A stretch of 64,000 nucleotides of DNA from Aedes albopictus (Eukaryota; Arthropoda; Insecta; Diptera; Culicidae), in contig NC_085137.1 in the NCBI RefSeq assembly GCF_035046485.1, positions 479,471,396 through 479,535,395 on the forward strand, in the 5' to 3' direction. Below are positions 1 through 11,529 of the stretch, piece by piece. The position numbers and the translations under genes are program-made. Positions within the stretch are counted from its first letter, which is position 1, and each line of letters begins with the position of its first letter. A model generated the notes under the pieces. That model was not told where the DNA came from. It saw only the letters and a list, made by a program, of their open reading frames with translations, and did not search any database.

Positions 1-308
1 AATTTCCGAAAAACTTTTATGAATTCTTGGGGAACTGCTTGAGACAATTTAAGAATAAATTCTCAGAAAGATCACAGACAAAAAGGTGAAGAAATCTAGT
101 AGGCAACACAGAAAGTGCTTCTGGAAGAATCTCAAAAGGAACTGGTGTAGAAATCCCTAAAGAAATGACTTGTGGAGTTTCTGGAGGAAGTACTGGAATA
201 ATTTCAGAAGCATGGCAAAAAATTGGGGCACTCTAAAAAAACTATTTAAGGAATTCCACAAGGATGAAATCCACAAGAAACCCCTGTAGGAATTTATATT
301 TTATTATT
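1..308. repeat. AT-rich degenerate short-period repeat
   Basis: The stretch is rich in loosely repeated words such as GGAATTTC, CTGGAAG and GAATTCC, with no fixed unit. The same texture returns at 12965-13800 and, far more regularly, at 32016-33880. No coding frame or terminal repeat is visible. Confidence 0.4.
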
Positions 309-316
309 CTTCACAC

Positions 317-473
317 CAAGCCCGTGCACAAGGGGGGGTTTTGGGTGTTAAACCCAAAACCCAAAACCCAACCCCCCCCCCCTTACCGACGCTTCATACA
401 CTAAGCGCCCCTCCGCCTTTTGCCGAAATTGGGAAAAACCCCTCCCTTGGCGCCACTTCTGTGCACGGGCCTG
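317..473. mobile_element. hAT-type MITE, 157 bp, with 8-bp target duplication
   Basis: The element starts CAAGCCCGTGCACAAG and ends with the inverted counterpart CTTCTGTGCACGGGCCTG, giving an 11-bp exact core (GCCCGTGCACA) in the terminal inverted repeat. It is flanked on both sides by the 8-bp direct repeat CTTCACAC (309-316 and 474-481). CA...TG ends plus an 8-bp duplication are typical of the hAT superfamily. The interior holds G and C runs and a small hairpin built on TTTTGGG/CCCAAAA. It has no coding capacity, so it would need a transposase supplied in trans. Confidence 0.85.
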
Positions 474-481
474 CTTCACAC

Positions 482-2330
482 CCTTCTTACAGCATCATTT
501 CGTTGAAATGCTATCAGATAAACGAATGTCAAAATTACTTACAGCAAAAGGAGGAACTTTACTAGAGCGCTCTATTTGGAAACAGAACAATTGCCATAAA
601 CGTGCAATGGTTGTTACGCCCTCTTCACACGTTGGTCTAGATTTGGTGAGCTCGATTCATGCTATTTTTATGTTTTCTAACCGAGTCTGTCTCTGTGATT
701 TTGTTACAATCACTTCGATTTCCGGTCTCAATCAGTTGGAAACCACTGTCCGAGGCGATGACGGAACAGGAAATGGAGTGCCTTTTCCATGTGACTGAGC
801 TGGGCTACGGTTGACTGGGCACGACATATCGCGTGAAAAATATTAAAAATATATTACACTCCGCGACCGGGCAAGCAGGCGAGTGTGAGCGAACACGTGA
901 GAAGAACAACGTGTAAAAAAGCTCACACCTCAAAGCACTACTTGCAGCAATTGGGTTCCGTTTCGACCGACAAGGAGTCGGAAGGAAGGCTCGTGCACTT
1001 ATGAAGCATTGCATTTCAACCGCTCATTACCTTTGGTGAAATGTGAACAAATTGTAATGACCGTTAGCACGGAGAGCCCAATGACCGATACGGTTCAAAA
1101 GGAAGAAAATCTTGCTTCGGACAACTTTGTTTGCATCACTAAACGAATAATTCAAACAATTTAACCTGCTTCTACCGGGGAGGCAGAACAAAAGGGGCCG
1201 CTGCTGCAGCCCATCTTGAGAGAACTGTGTAAACAAGAAATCTACTTCCGATAGGAAAATCCATTCGGAATAAAATATTAAAATGCATCTTTGAAAGCGA
1301 CGAGCAACTCGGCAAGATGTTTCCTCACAACAATGGAAGGCCACGTCTTGATGGGCCACTAGTCGCATGTAGGTACACTACTAGAACAGCTTTGAGTCGG
1401 ATGACAGTTTTGCACAAGTTTACTCGAAGATCTTTTAATAGTTAAAATCAATGTTGCCGATGCATTATTGAGCGACTGTTGGACCACCGACTACGACGAC
1501 GATGGCTTGATATCTTAAGAAAGTCACTCTATCGCCTTACCGCTGCTGTCGTCAATAGGCGTCAATAGGCAGAAGTCGTATCCGAGAAGTCATGTGTGAG
1601 AAGAGTCCTCTAACTCGGAACTAGATTTGAATAAATATCCAATTAGTTCTTAAGGTTTTTGTTTTGCCTGGACTTGTGGGTAAACAGGACAGTTTCTTGG
1701 AATGGACAAACAAGCGATTTGTTCAATTAATCACCGAGTTTGGAGCTCTGATAGGATGCTTGTTATGGGATAATCTGTTTCAGGATCCACTGAATTGTCA
1801 GAAACGTATTGAAGGCAGTTATTTGCTTAAGAACTTCTCAGTATTGAAAAGTTTTAATATCTTTTCGATATAGTGAAGTGACGTCTTAAATACTAATTAG
1901 CTATACAGCATATTTCTTGATGCAACCCTCCGTTGTGGTTCAATCCGCTAATACATCATCAACCAGGTTCGGTTTTATTTTCATTTTTTTTTCGATCCAC
2001 TCTGCACGCAGCCAGAGCTTGGAGTGTTGAAAACTCGACAACCTATTATTACCACCCATCGTTGTTGCTGTTTATATTTTACCCATTACCGTAAACGCTT
2101 TCGTTCGGAAGCGGAATGCATATAACCTTGTAAATCGGAAAGGAAAAAAAATCGCTTCTGCACGGTTATGTATATTTTTAATCGGTTATCATATCAATAA
2201 GGGATCTATTAAACAAATTATCAGACCAAATAAAGCTGCGCTCGAGTGTGATGTTTTACCTTTTTTTGTTTTTGCAATGGAAAAACAATTTAATTACTAG
2301 ACGGCGTTGCGAGCGAGAAGCAACCTTCTG
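482..2330. other. No gene recognised
   Basis: Several short frames exist on both strands, the longest being 113 codons on the minus strand at 1027-1368. None resembles a known family, and codon use does not stand out from the surroundings. No inverted or tandem repeat was found here by eye. Confidence 0.4.
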
Positions 2331-2337
2331 CAAATAT

Positions 2338-2625
2338 TGAGCTTACTGAAGATGTACGAACACATATTTACAAATCTAACTGGAGACCTGGACCATACCA
2401 GAGAAGAAGCTGTGTGTATTCGGTGTGCTCGAGCATTGATTGAGATGGTCTTTGGCAGTTGTCAGAAAAACGGTGTGTGGCGGTGAAGAATGAACCACGA
2501 TTTCACTGAACATCCAGAATATTGTCAAAGCTGGAAGGATGCCGTGGGCTGATCATATTACATGAATGCCGGAAAGCAACTTTGCAAATAAGAAATTTGG
2601 ATAATAAAACTCCAAGTACCATTCT
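2338..2625 (+). pseudogene. RTE-clade retrotransposon C-terminal fragment
   Basis: The stretch around 2440-2505 lines up with 44820-44900; both share the word GTGAAGAATGAACCAC, which encodes the Met-Asn-His part of the RTE C-terminal region. The minus-strand RTE copy at 52652-54934 carries the matching protein segment (RMRMNHELHQLL). The frame is broken by stops and shifts, and only about 250 bases remain. This is the 3' end of a 5'-truncated copy, a common fate of target-primed insertions. The exact ends were not fixed because no target duplication was seen. Confidence 0.6.
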
Positions 2626-2994
2626 GAAGTCAAATGGATTTGAGAAGTTATTTAGAATCGTCATAAAACCAGAATAAAATCTTTAAGGTTTATAAAGGTC
2701 TTAAAAACCTCGTCAAATTGATTTGGACTTCGAACTGTTGCTTAGGATACTGCGTGGGACACAGTGGATAGGGTAATTTGTGTGTTTTATGTTGATTTTT
2801 TGTATGTGGTAAAGATTTAACACGCCAAAGAACATCTGTAAGAACAATAGAGAAATTTTGGTGGGCGTTAAGTAAGTGGCAAGGCGTTGCAGACGGCTCA
2901 AATGCCAACATCTCCTTTTCGACCGCAAACCCTCCTTACAACCCTCTCAAAACTTCCGATTACTCACACACGCTCCGTTCCCACCAATCAGCGA

Positions 2995-3420
2995 TAAATA
3001 CCGACACATTAGAGCCGGAAGTAGCATTTATTATTTATTCATCCTTTAGTCTCGCATTCTCGGAGTCTCTCCCGGCCCTAAACCGGACCACTTATTACAA
3101 TATTTTCCGCACCGAGGACGATGTCGACGACGACGTCGGCGACCACTACAACGTTGTTGACGGTGCAGTGGCTGTGGTGGCGACGACGGCGACGGCGATG
3201 ATGGTTACACGCTACAGCAACTAGTTCTTATGCTCTATTTTATGCAAATTGATTTTTGCATTCCTTCCGCAACGCGCGGCAGACCTAGAGCTATCGCTCG
3301 GCATGTGTTTGTGTTTGTGCGAGTGTGTGGGTGGCTGACCAAAGCTCCCGGTTATGGTCCAACCTGGCCGCCATACCTGGGGTTGTAGGAACGGTACCCA
3401 TGCCGAACGGGTCTGTGAAA
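2995..3420. other. GC-richer, repeat-free island
   Basis: This stretch is clearly richer in G and C than its neighbours. It has GAC/GGC triplet runs near 3120-3200 and the word TTTATGCAAATTGATTTTTG near 3240. No long frame is present. Octamer-like ATGCAAAT sites occur in animal enhancers, so a regulatory role is possible, but this is inference only. Confidence 0.25.
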
Positions 3421-3429
3421 CGTATCCTT

Positions 3430-4985
3430 GGTTTGACCGGGAAAAATAGTAAATTATTTATGGGAATACATTGTACAATCCATATCTAAATTTATATCTT
3501 AGATTGCACCGAGTGTGTATGTTTATGGCTTAGAGCAGGAGCGGAACGGTGAACCGGTACATTACATACCTATTTGCTCAATAATAATTCATAGGATGAC
3601 GCTTTTTTTTTCTTCTGCTTCTAAAAAATGAGGCGAGACGAATGCACCACACTGACTGGCATCAGTGGGGAGCAAATGCGAGTGAAATATGGCATTTCGC
3701 TGTAGAAGTGACAGTTGAATAAAATGTGGCCTGGAATTACGAGTCGTTTCCATTGGCATATGAGTATGAAGACCAAGGCATATCCTTTCCCACCAGAATC
3801 TCTTAGGCAGTCCTAAAAATGTCTAGAGGCTTGTACTTATGAATAGAAACTATGCATATATTCAAAAAAAAAAAAAGAGTTAAGAAGGAATTTCTGTTCC
3901 CACAAGCCTCATAAATCCTAGTTTTTTGTAACTGATGAGCTTTTTTTCTGAAAAGTTATAATCCAATAAAAATAGAAATTTTAGACATTTTAGTTCAAAG
4001 AATCAAGGAAAGGAATATTTTAAGAATTTCAGACTAATATTTCAAACGACCCAAAAAAATCTATAGTATTCCTTGGCAATATAAAAATGTGCTACACAAA
4101 AAATGCAAGATAAGTTACTGTAAAAATTTCTAAAAGAAAAACAAAAACGTTAAGGATTTTTTTTATGTTTGTTCTTTTCTAAATAAGTTTTTAAAATATT
4201 CATTGCTGCTGATGAATTCCAAAAATAAATTTCCAAAGAAAACTCCCTTAGAAATAAAAAAATTTCTGAGATATGGTTTCAAGGCTTCTGTAGAAGCTTA
4301 TTCTCTGTGATCCCCTGAAGATTATCTGTCGGTCTCGATATATTAACAAAAGCTGATAAAATTTCTACAGATGTTTCTATAAAAATCTTTTTGAGGATAT
4401 TTTTGTAAAAAAATATATACAGAGCTTTTGAACACATTGTTGTAGGAAATCTCCTGGAAACTCTAAAGAAATTTGTGAATCAGTTTCTGATAGAGTTCAT
4501 AGATTGTTTGTGGTAGAATGATTGTAGGATTTGAAGCACGAAACCCTTGCATCCATTAATGTATTATCAAGAGTAGATTAATATTACTTTCACCTCCAGA
4601 CGAAAAATTCGCGTATATGCAGCGTAATTGTGGAGATGGGGCTTAAACGAATGAATAGCAGTTTTTATTCTAACAGCTATGTCCGGGAATAAATTGTAGA
4701 AGGATTTCTAGATACCTATATTAAAGTCTGATTTTTTTTTATAAATACTTTTCTCTCTTAACTCTTGTGAATTATCTGATGAAATTCCTTAAGTAATAAA
4801 GAATTTTCTAGAAAAATATCTGTATCCATAATGAATTCAGGAAAAAAAAGATGAACTTTAGCAGGTCTTCATGGAGAGGAGAGAAGCTTTGATACTTTGC
4901 AATGAAGAAATCTTCCAGCATTTTGCGAGGATTCTGTAAAAACTGGAATTAATTAGATAACAATTTGAGCTACTTCATGAAGTTG
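3430..4985. other. AT-rich, no gene recognised
   Basis: Only very short frames occur. Homopolymer A and T runs are common, and no terminal repeat, SINE head or coding remnant was found. Confidence 0.4.
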
Positions 4986-4991
4986 ATACAC

Positions 4992-5093
4992 TACAGTCAT
5001 TGCACAATTATGGGTCACTCTGTCACAATTATTAGACAGTCAGTTCACCATGCAATTCAAATGGAATTGACCCATGATTGTGCTATGACTGTA
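4992..5093. mobile_element. Small hairpin MITE, 102 bp
   Basis: The left arm reads TACAGTCATTGCACAATTAT and the right end is its near-perfect inverse (ATGATTGTGCTATGACTGTA), giving about 26 bp of terminal inverted repeat with TA at both outer ends. That suggests a TA-target element. No coding capacity. Confidence 0.65.
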
Positions 5094-5711
5094 CCTAACA
5101 AAAAAAAAACAATCAATGATGTTTTTACTGGAACTTTTACAAGAACTCTTTGTTAATTCTTTTGTTATTGTTTATTATAGTTTCAGACAAAATTTAAAAA
5201 TTTGCATGTAGCAGAATGTATGGTAAGTGTAAAATTTACAACAGCTAAAATACACGTTTATGAAAACAATAAAAAAGAATGTGTGAAGCACTTTTTGATA
5301 GATTTTATGAAAAATTCTAAATTTTATGAAATACATTCTGGCAAAGCTCTAAAAGCCCTCTGCAGAGTTGGAACAGCTAATCTTAAAGAAAAATGCTATC
5401 ACAGTTTCCCCCGGAATATTTTAAAAGCTATTCATAAAAACTTTAAAAGTTAAAGTTGGTAAATGTTCTCATCAGGAAAGCACTCGATACTGTTTTGATG
5501 GGATTCCTAAAAAATCTAATGGTGATTCTGTACGGTTTTTGGGGATTTTCTCAAAAAGTCCAAGGTAAAATTTATAAAACTATGGTTATTTTTTTTTTAT
5601 TTTAAAACTCCTGGAGAGTCTTTGAGAAGCAATGAAATGATTTTCTTTTTCAGAAATTAAAAAAAAAATGTGTTTGTTTGAACCAATTACCTAGAGTTTT
5701 GTACTTAATAA
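5094..5711. other. AT-rich spacer, no gene recognised
   Basis: An 83-codon frame at 5202-5453 is lysine-rich and low in complexity, as expected for AT-rich DNA. It matches nothing I know. Nothing else was found. Confidence 0.4.
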
Positions 5712-5725
5712 CCTTAATACAGTGT

Positions 5726-5910
5726 ATGTATTTATGTATATCTGTATTAACAAGATTTTTAGCCCTAGGCTAGTTCATCTCGGGACCCACGCTTTACTTC
5801 CCTTCCGAAGGAAGAACTCACATTTTGCGAGTTTGTCGGGAGTGGGATTCGATCCCAGGTCCTCGGCGTGATAGTCAAGTATTCTAACCATCACACCAGG
5901 TCCGCTCCTC
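5726..5910 (-). mobile_element. tRNA-derived SINE of Feilai type
   Basis: Read on the minus strand, the element begins with a tRNA-like head: a box A region GGTGTGATGGTTAG and a box B GGATCGAATCC, the internal RNA polymerase III promoter. It then continues with a tRNA-unrelated body containing CTTCCTTCGGAAGGGAAG and GGTCCCGAGATGAACTAGCC. This order matches the Aedes Feilai SINE as I remember it. The 3' tail is a short TA-rich run at 5726-5760. The flanks CCTTAATACAGTGT (5712-5725) and CCTTAATACAATGT (5911-5924) form a 14-bp target duplication with one mismatch. SINEs rely on a partner LINE for retrotransposition. Confidence 0.85.
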
Positions 5911-6238
5911 CCTTAATACAATGTTTCTCAAACTATTGGTCGTGACTCACTAGTAGGTCTGGGGCTGACTCTGGGTGGGTCACAACGGTTTTGGCAAGTG
6001 TATATCTTAACTTTATATTGCTGGCCATTTTTGAAATTATTTTTTATATTTTTCACACAGTCTGGGAGCTGCTTGAAATATTCTGGTGTAATTTATAGAA
6101 CGATGCCTGACGGAATACCTAAACAATCAAGTATTCAAGAATAATATCGCAATTCTAAATTATTCTCATCTGGATTTATTGTTTTATTGAAATACGAGAA
6201 AGCAAAGTTTGTTCGAAACTAAACCGAAATTACAATTA

Positions 6239-6884
6239 CACTAGTTTACAAAATAAAACGAAATTCGTGAACTTCTGTCAACCACCAAAAATTTTGAAGC
6301 ACAATTTAGTGCTGATTTCAAAACCGTGCTTCAAAAAATTTTAAGTGGAACAGTTTTTGAGTTTTAGCTCAATATCGAGTTCTACAACTTTTTTAAATAA
6401 GGAATTTACTAAAATTCAAATATCTTGCATTATGTCCAACCAATTTTAAATCTTTTTCCATAAATTTAAAGCTGAATATAATACCATTCGATCATCTGAA
6501 TGCAGGTTTCGCGTCAGATTGATGAAATTCAAGATATGGGCGAGTTTTAGGGACGATCTCCTTAGATTTTAGCAAAATTTCCAAAAAATTTTGAAGATAT
6601 GTATTTTTTTTTTCAATAAGGAAAAAAACATTTAAAAAAATTTTTCTCGACGTTTTTTTGACATATCATATGTAGGCGAATTACAGTAAAAAATTCAGCT
6701 CAATCGGAGCATTGATATCGGAGAATGATATGTGTGAAGTGAGCGATGTTGCTTAAAAATAGATCAAAAAATCGATTTCAAATCATCAACCTTGTATGGA
6801 ACGTCGCGTTTTTGAACTCAGGGCATGATTCTGCACCAAAAATGATCATCACCTTACTGAGTTCAAAAGTGCTATAAACTAGTG
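6239..6884. mobile_element. Interspersed repeat, copy 1 (646 bp), unknown family
   Basis: This segment is homologous over its length to 59636-60304. Shared words include GAGTTTTAGCTCAATATCGA and GACATATCATATGTAGGCGA. The ends form a short inverted repeat, CACTAGTTTA at the left and TAAACTAGTG at the right. TTA lies outside both ends, which would fit a 3-bp target duplication, but the second copy does not confirm it. No coding capacity is visible. Confidence 0.65.
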
Positions 6885-6919
6885 TTATTAAAATCTTAAA
6901 AATCGACATCAACGCATTT

Positions 6920-7145
6920 TTCGAATGAGTGTCATCAGTTTCGTACCTTTTAATTCCGCCCTAATTGCTTATCCATTGACAGATACGCGTATTTCGACTA
7001 CCACTTGTAATCTTCCTCAGTGTCAGTTATGCACTTCTCTGACACTGAGGAAGATTACAAGTGGTAGTCGAAATACGCGTATCTGTCGAATAATAAGCAA
7101 TTAGGGAGGAATTAAAAGGTACGAAACTGATTACACTCATTCGAA
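6920..7145. mobile_element. Foldback MITE, 226 bp
   Basis: The two halves are nearly perfect inverted copies. The left arm includes ACAGATACGCGTATTTCGAC and ACTACCACTTGTAATCTTCC, and the right arm has the inverse, with a loop of roughly 15 bases around 7025-7040. The outer ends are TTCGAATGAGTG and CACTCATTCGAA. Transcripts would fold into long double-stranded RNA. No coding capacity. Target duplications could not be settled. Confidence 0.8.
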
Positions 7146-7460
7146 GAGGCTATTCTGCTTAGAGGGTTTGAAAAGTCGGTACAAGATCAACGCTTTACCA
7201 AAAAAGTTTGAACAACCCTTGCAGGCATTCCAATACAATGTTTGCACTGTATTCTTGGGGAAAATATTGAAAAAAAAATGCGATTGTTCCAAAGGAGACT
7301 TTTTTTAATAATTTCTAGGAGAATTTAAGTTGGCATTTCCAAGGATGGAAGAAAATCACGTCAAGCGATAAATGATACAGGATACGAATAATCCAAGATA
7401 GCCTTGTTCTTGCTGTAACATGATGCCGACGCCTCACTCCGTGCTCGTATCACGGTGCAC

Positions 7461-7955
7461 GGTGTGTTCAAACACGATTATTATTGAAGTTGCATGAACC
7501 TAAAATCTTTTTTCGTTATAAGTTAGCCTTAAGCGTGTAGAAAAAGATTCTGGAGGGTAGAAAATCTTTCATCGGGGAAAATTGAAATAAAATGGATTTT
7601 TGTATTCTACCATTTTTTCCCATATAAAGCCAGTGTTACGCAAAAACAGTTAAGTCAAACTCTTCTTTAAAGGTCATCTTTCCAATCATAAAATTAAACA
7701 TCCATAGAGTGAAACAAACGTAGAACATTTTACAACGAATTACAAGTTGTTCAGGACGTTCGTTCTATGGGACCAGCCCACTGGAGTCTGCCAAAATCCA
7801 TATAATCATATATCTAGAATAGCGCAAAAATTCAATGCCCTCTATGTGCAGATTCTGCCTCTTATCTCTTGTTAAATTTCACTTATAACAAACTCTTAAT
7901 GCATCATCCTAAAGTATAGACGTGATATATTCGATAACAATCGTGTTTCAGCACA
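7461..7955. repeat. Inverted-pair repeat, left copy
   Basis: This segment reappears in inverse orientation at about 9440-9909. For example AGGGTAGAAAATCTTTCATC here is inverted there. Its own ends look like inverted repeats: AACACGATTATTATTGAAG at the left and TTCGATAACAATCGTGTT at the right. It is likely a roughly 500-bp DNA-element-derived repeat present twice around a decayed reverse transcriptase. Confidence 0.65.
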
Positions 7956-8015
7956 TAAAATTCAAAATAACAAATATTGAACAAACAAGAAATATCACGA
8001 ACCGGCTCATGTAGG

Positions 8016-8880
8016 CTATAATTCATGCGTAATTGGTGTTTGCTGATGGAAGATTGAGGAACAGACGAGGTCTAAGACTACGTCGGCATGTGTACTGTTC
8101 ATGTGCAGCATACCTGGAAGAGCGGGGCAATCAATGTTGCCTTGAAGAATATCTCCAACAAAAGAAACTTTGACCACATTGCGTCTCGCACTGAAAGGTC
8201 CCAAATTAATAAGCTGACAGTGGCTTTCATAGCTTGTCGTCAATATTAGCGGATTCCTCCACCTGATATGACGTAGCGAAAAACGAATATATTTACGCTG
8301 AACTCTTTCAATGCGGTGAATTTCATTGTTGTAATAAGAATCCCAGACAACAACCGAGTATTCCAAGTTGAGGCGAATATATTGAAGAATATAGCGACTT
8401 CAAGCAGTAGATGTCCTTGAACTTTTTTGCGAGATGAAAGAAGAATCCAACCTGCGACAATGCCTTAGCCATGACATCAATGATATGGGCTTTGAATGGC
8501 AGTTTTAAGTCAAACCAAGAGTCAGAACTCCGAGATCCTTGACTGACGATTCGCGCTTTAATTGAACACCTCCCAAAGTTTAGTCTAAGTAGAAAATGGA
8601 CTTTTTTGCTGCCGAATGATATGACAAGCTTTTCGATATATTTAGTGACATCTGATTTGACGAGCACCATTCAGCAAAGGTTATAAGCTGTTACTGCAGA
8701 AACGCTGCATCGGAACGCTCCTTAATCGTGAAATACAGCTGCAGGTCGTGAGCATATGTAACATTATCGTCATTCATATACAGCTGGGGAAGAAACGGTC
8801 CTAGATGACTGCCTTTCAGAACACTGGCCCATACTATGAACGGTGAAGAGACGTCACCAATTTTCACAGACATACTGCGA
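8016..8880 (-). pseudogene. Decayed non-LTR retrotransposon reverse transcriptase
   Basis: Three broken minus-strand frames together give the 3' half of a LINE reverse transcriptase. The first, 8691-8873, carries a degraded motif B (LKGSHLGPFLPQLYMND) and a degraded motif C reading YAHDLQLY where active enzymes have YADD. The second, 8323-8670, has the palm-to-thumb region (FKAHIIDVMAKALSQVGFF). The third, 8016-8366, has the thumb region (SVVVWDSYYNNEIHRIERVQ, then RWRNPL). The second and third overlap in different frames, so there is at least one frameshift near 8340. The lost aspartate in motif C and the frame breaks make it inactive. The clade is uncertain; it looks like the Jockey/CR1 group rather than the RNase H group. 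Confidence 0.8.
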
Positions 8881-9439
8881 CTGATTGAATGGGATTGGAG
8901 CTACATGAGGAGGTCTTTTTTCATACCCAGTTTATCAACTTTGACAAATGTGATTTTATGATTTATTATATCAAAGATGGCAGAAATGTATGCTTGCAAC
9001 AATTGTAAGATTAAAACAAAAACATAAACATAAATATAATCATTTAAATTCAAAGACAATTACAGAAAACAATTGCATGTTTTGGAAGTGCCATGAAAAA
9101 TAAATAAATAAATAAATAAAAACAAGGACGCGCAAAGTGTAGCAAGGATGATTACAGACAATTTCAGGGCACACAATAATATAATTATTTACTAAAATTT
9201 TATGTTCTCTTTTAAGGCTGCGACACAAAACTAGGTTTATATTAATATAATTTCACTACTTCATCACAACACATAGAAGAACATTGATGCTGTCCTGGCG
9301 ACGCGTTTAGAAGTCAGGTTTCTGGTATCGTTGACTCAGCATCAAATATTATTATAAGTTTCATCAGGAAAAATTGAGTTATCATTTAGAAGGGAAGTTG
9401 GGCCGTTGGTATCGATAGGAACTACGGGTAATGTTTGAA

Positions 9440-9909
9440 AGTTCACAAATCACGTCTATACTTTGACGATGCATTGTCATTGTCAGATTTCGTTATAAGT
9501 GAAATTCAACAAGAGATAAAAGGTAGAACCTTCACACAGAGGGTATGTAATATACGTGCTATTCTGATATATGAAATTTGGCAGACTCTAGTGGGCTGGT
9601 CACATAGAACGAACGTCTTAAACAACTCATAACTCGTTGTAAAATTTTCTACATTTTTTTACTCTATGGATGTTTAATTTTATGATTGGAAAGGTGTCTT
9701 TCAAAGAGGAGTTTGGCTTAACTGTTTTTGCGTAACACTAGCTTTATATGGGAAAAATGGTAAAGTACAAAAATCAATTTTATTTCAATTTTCCCCGATG
9801 AAAGATTTTCTACCCTCCAGAATCTTTTTCTACACGCTTAAGGCTAACTTATAACGAAAAAAGATTTTAGGTTCATGCAACTTCGATAATAATCGTGTTT
9901 CAGCACACC
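9440..9909. repeat. Inverted-pair repeat, right copy
   Basis: This is the inverse of 7461-7955, matching over most of its length, including GATTTTAGGTTCATGCAACT near 9865. It ends near 9909 with CGTGTTTCAGCACACCG. The inner boundary near 9440 is less clear. Together with the left copy it frames about 1.5 kb containing the decayed reverse transcriptase. Confidence 0.6.
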
Positions 9910-11210
9910 GTGCGGTGCAATCAAAGCATCTGATGCACGCTTTATCGCGTGATGACCCGTTATCGGATCATGTTACAAGTCGTGATAAATATTATTCAAC
10001 ACAATTTAGGCCTCTTGTGCACCCGTAAACCGCATTCATTATTAGAAATAATACATTCGTAAGCATATCTTCAAGTTAAAGAAGTAAGAATGTTCAAAAA
10101 GTGAATGAAATCGCGAATTTATCATTTCGACTTCATGATAGCGATCGCATCGCGCCCGCACATGCCGAGCGAATCATTCTTCTCGGACCGTAGTTTGTTA
10201 TGATGATTGACGACAAAATGTTATCGTTGTTGCTATGATCGCGCGATGCCTTTCAACCGCGACACATTCGAAATCTGATCATGATCACTAGATTTCCATC
10301 CTTGGGCATTTCCGAAAGATTTTTTCTTAGCAAAAATCAGGAAGAACTTGGTATTGAAGTTCGTACGACTTTTTTTTTGTTTTTAACTAGAAAAATGTCG
10401 ATGAAAAATTAAGAAAATTGGTGTGGATATATATTAATAGAAATTTGCAAAAAAAAATTATTATTTAGCAATTCAAACAAACGAAGAAATCAAAAATAGA
10501 TTTCAATAAAATACAGAACATACCGTAATTTGTGGTGAAGATGATCGGCAGTGTAAAGTTGATCGCTATAAGAACCACGTGCTTTAAGCACTGAATGCCA
10601 CAATTTTGTTTAAATGGAAAAAATTTTTTTTTTTTGAAAATCAATTATTCTTGAAGATTTTATAATGATTTGCATACCAATGATGTCAAATTTTATATAG
10701 AAATAGTGTTTTTTTTCGTACATGTAAAAAATCATGATGAACGATTGTCTTTCGCAAAAACTGCCTCCTATCAACACCTTGTACATAGGATGGTTTCTAA
10801 AAATCTTTTAATCAACTTGAATAAGTATAGTGTCTCATATTTGTATAAAAAATCATATTTTTCGCGAAATGTAGACGATTCCACTGGTCATTTTGTAACT
10901 AACAGAACTTTGTTTAATAATAAATAATATACGAAATACACCAGATGTAAGAATTTGAAAACCTTTAACAGAATCAAGATTATCAAATTTAGTTTGTTCA
11001 AAAGTTATCCAATCTTGATATTTAATGTCATTGGTTGATCAATTTCACCTCTGATTCAAAGTTTTCAATTTTTCTTATAAAATGTTGTACTGTTTTGTAA
11101 AAAACAGAGGTCCATTCAGTACACGTTTCAAAAATGTTTGTTAGAAACCATGCACATTGCACTATATTTTAAGGAAAACAATAGATGAGAAATGATCAAC
11201 TTTCCCCAGC
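9910..11210. other. No gene recognised
   Basis: The first 400 bases contain a moderately GC-rich patch with GATCGC words near 10140-10260. The rest is AT-rich with only short frames. No repeat structure was identified. Confidence 0.35.
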
Positions 11211-11529
11211 TACCCGGGTAGAGGAAAAAAGCTCAATGATAGCATATATTGATATTGAGATCAAAATGTGATATTGGTTTGATTGATATAAGAGATAATA
11301 GATCTGAAAATAATATCTAAAATTTCTCCTGTAACATCATCATCAGATCATAATTAGATCTTGTAAGATCTAACCAATAGTAGCAAGCTATTCGTTTGAT
11401 CTTGAAATATCAAATTTTGATATTGTTCAGATGTTCCAGGAACATTTTTCAGATATTATTTTCAGATCTCTTATATCAATCAATCCAATATCACGTTTTG
11501 ATCGTCAGTATTTCACCTCTACCCGGGTA
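11211..11529. mobile_element. MITE with palindromic TACCCGGGTA ends, 319 bp
   Basis: Both ends are the 10-bp palindrome TACCCGGGTA, followed inward by GAGG at the left and preceded by CCTC at the right. A second pair of arms lies inside: GTGATATTGGTTTGATTGAT near 11271 and its inverse near 11470-11500. The middle is rich in GATC and GATAT words. TA at the outermost bases would fit a TA target duplication. No coding capacity. Confidence 0.75.

Noticed and set aside
9099..9120. AAAT-type microsatellite
   Set aside because: A short run, common in AT-rich DNA; not worth a separate feature.
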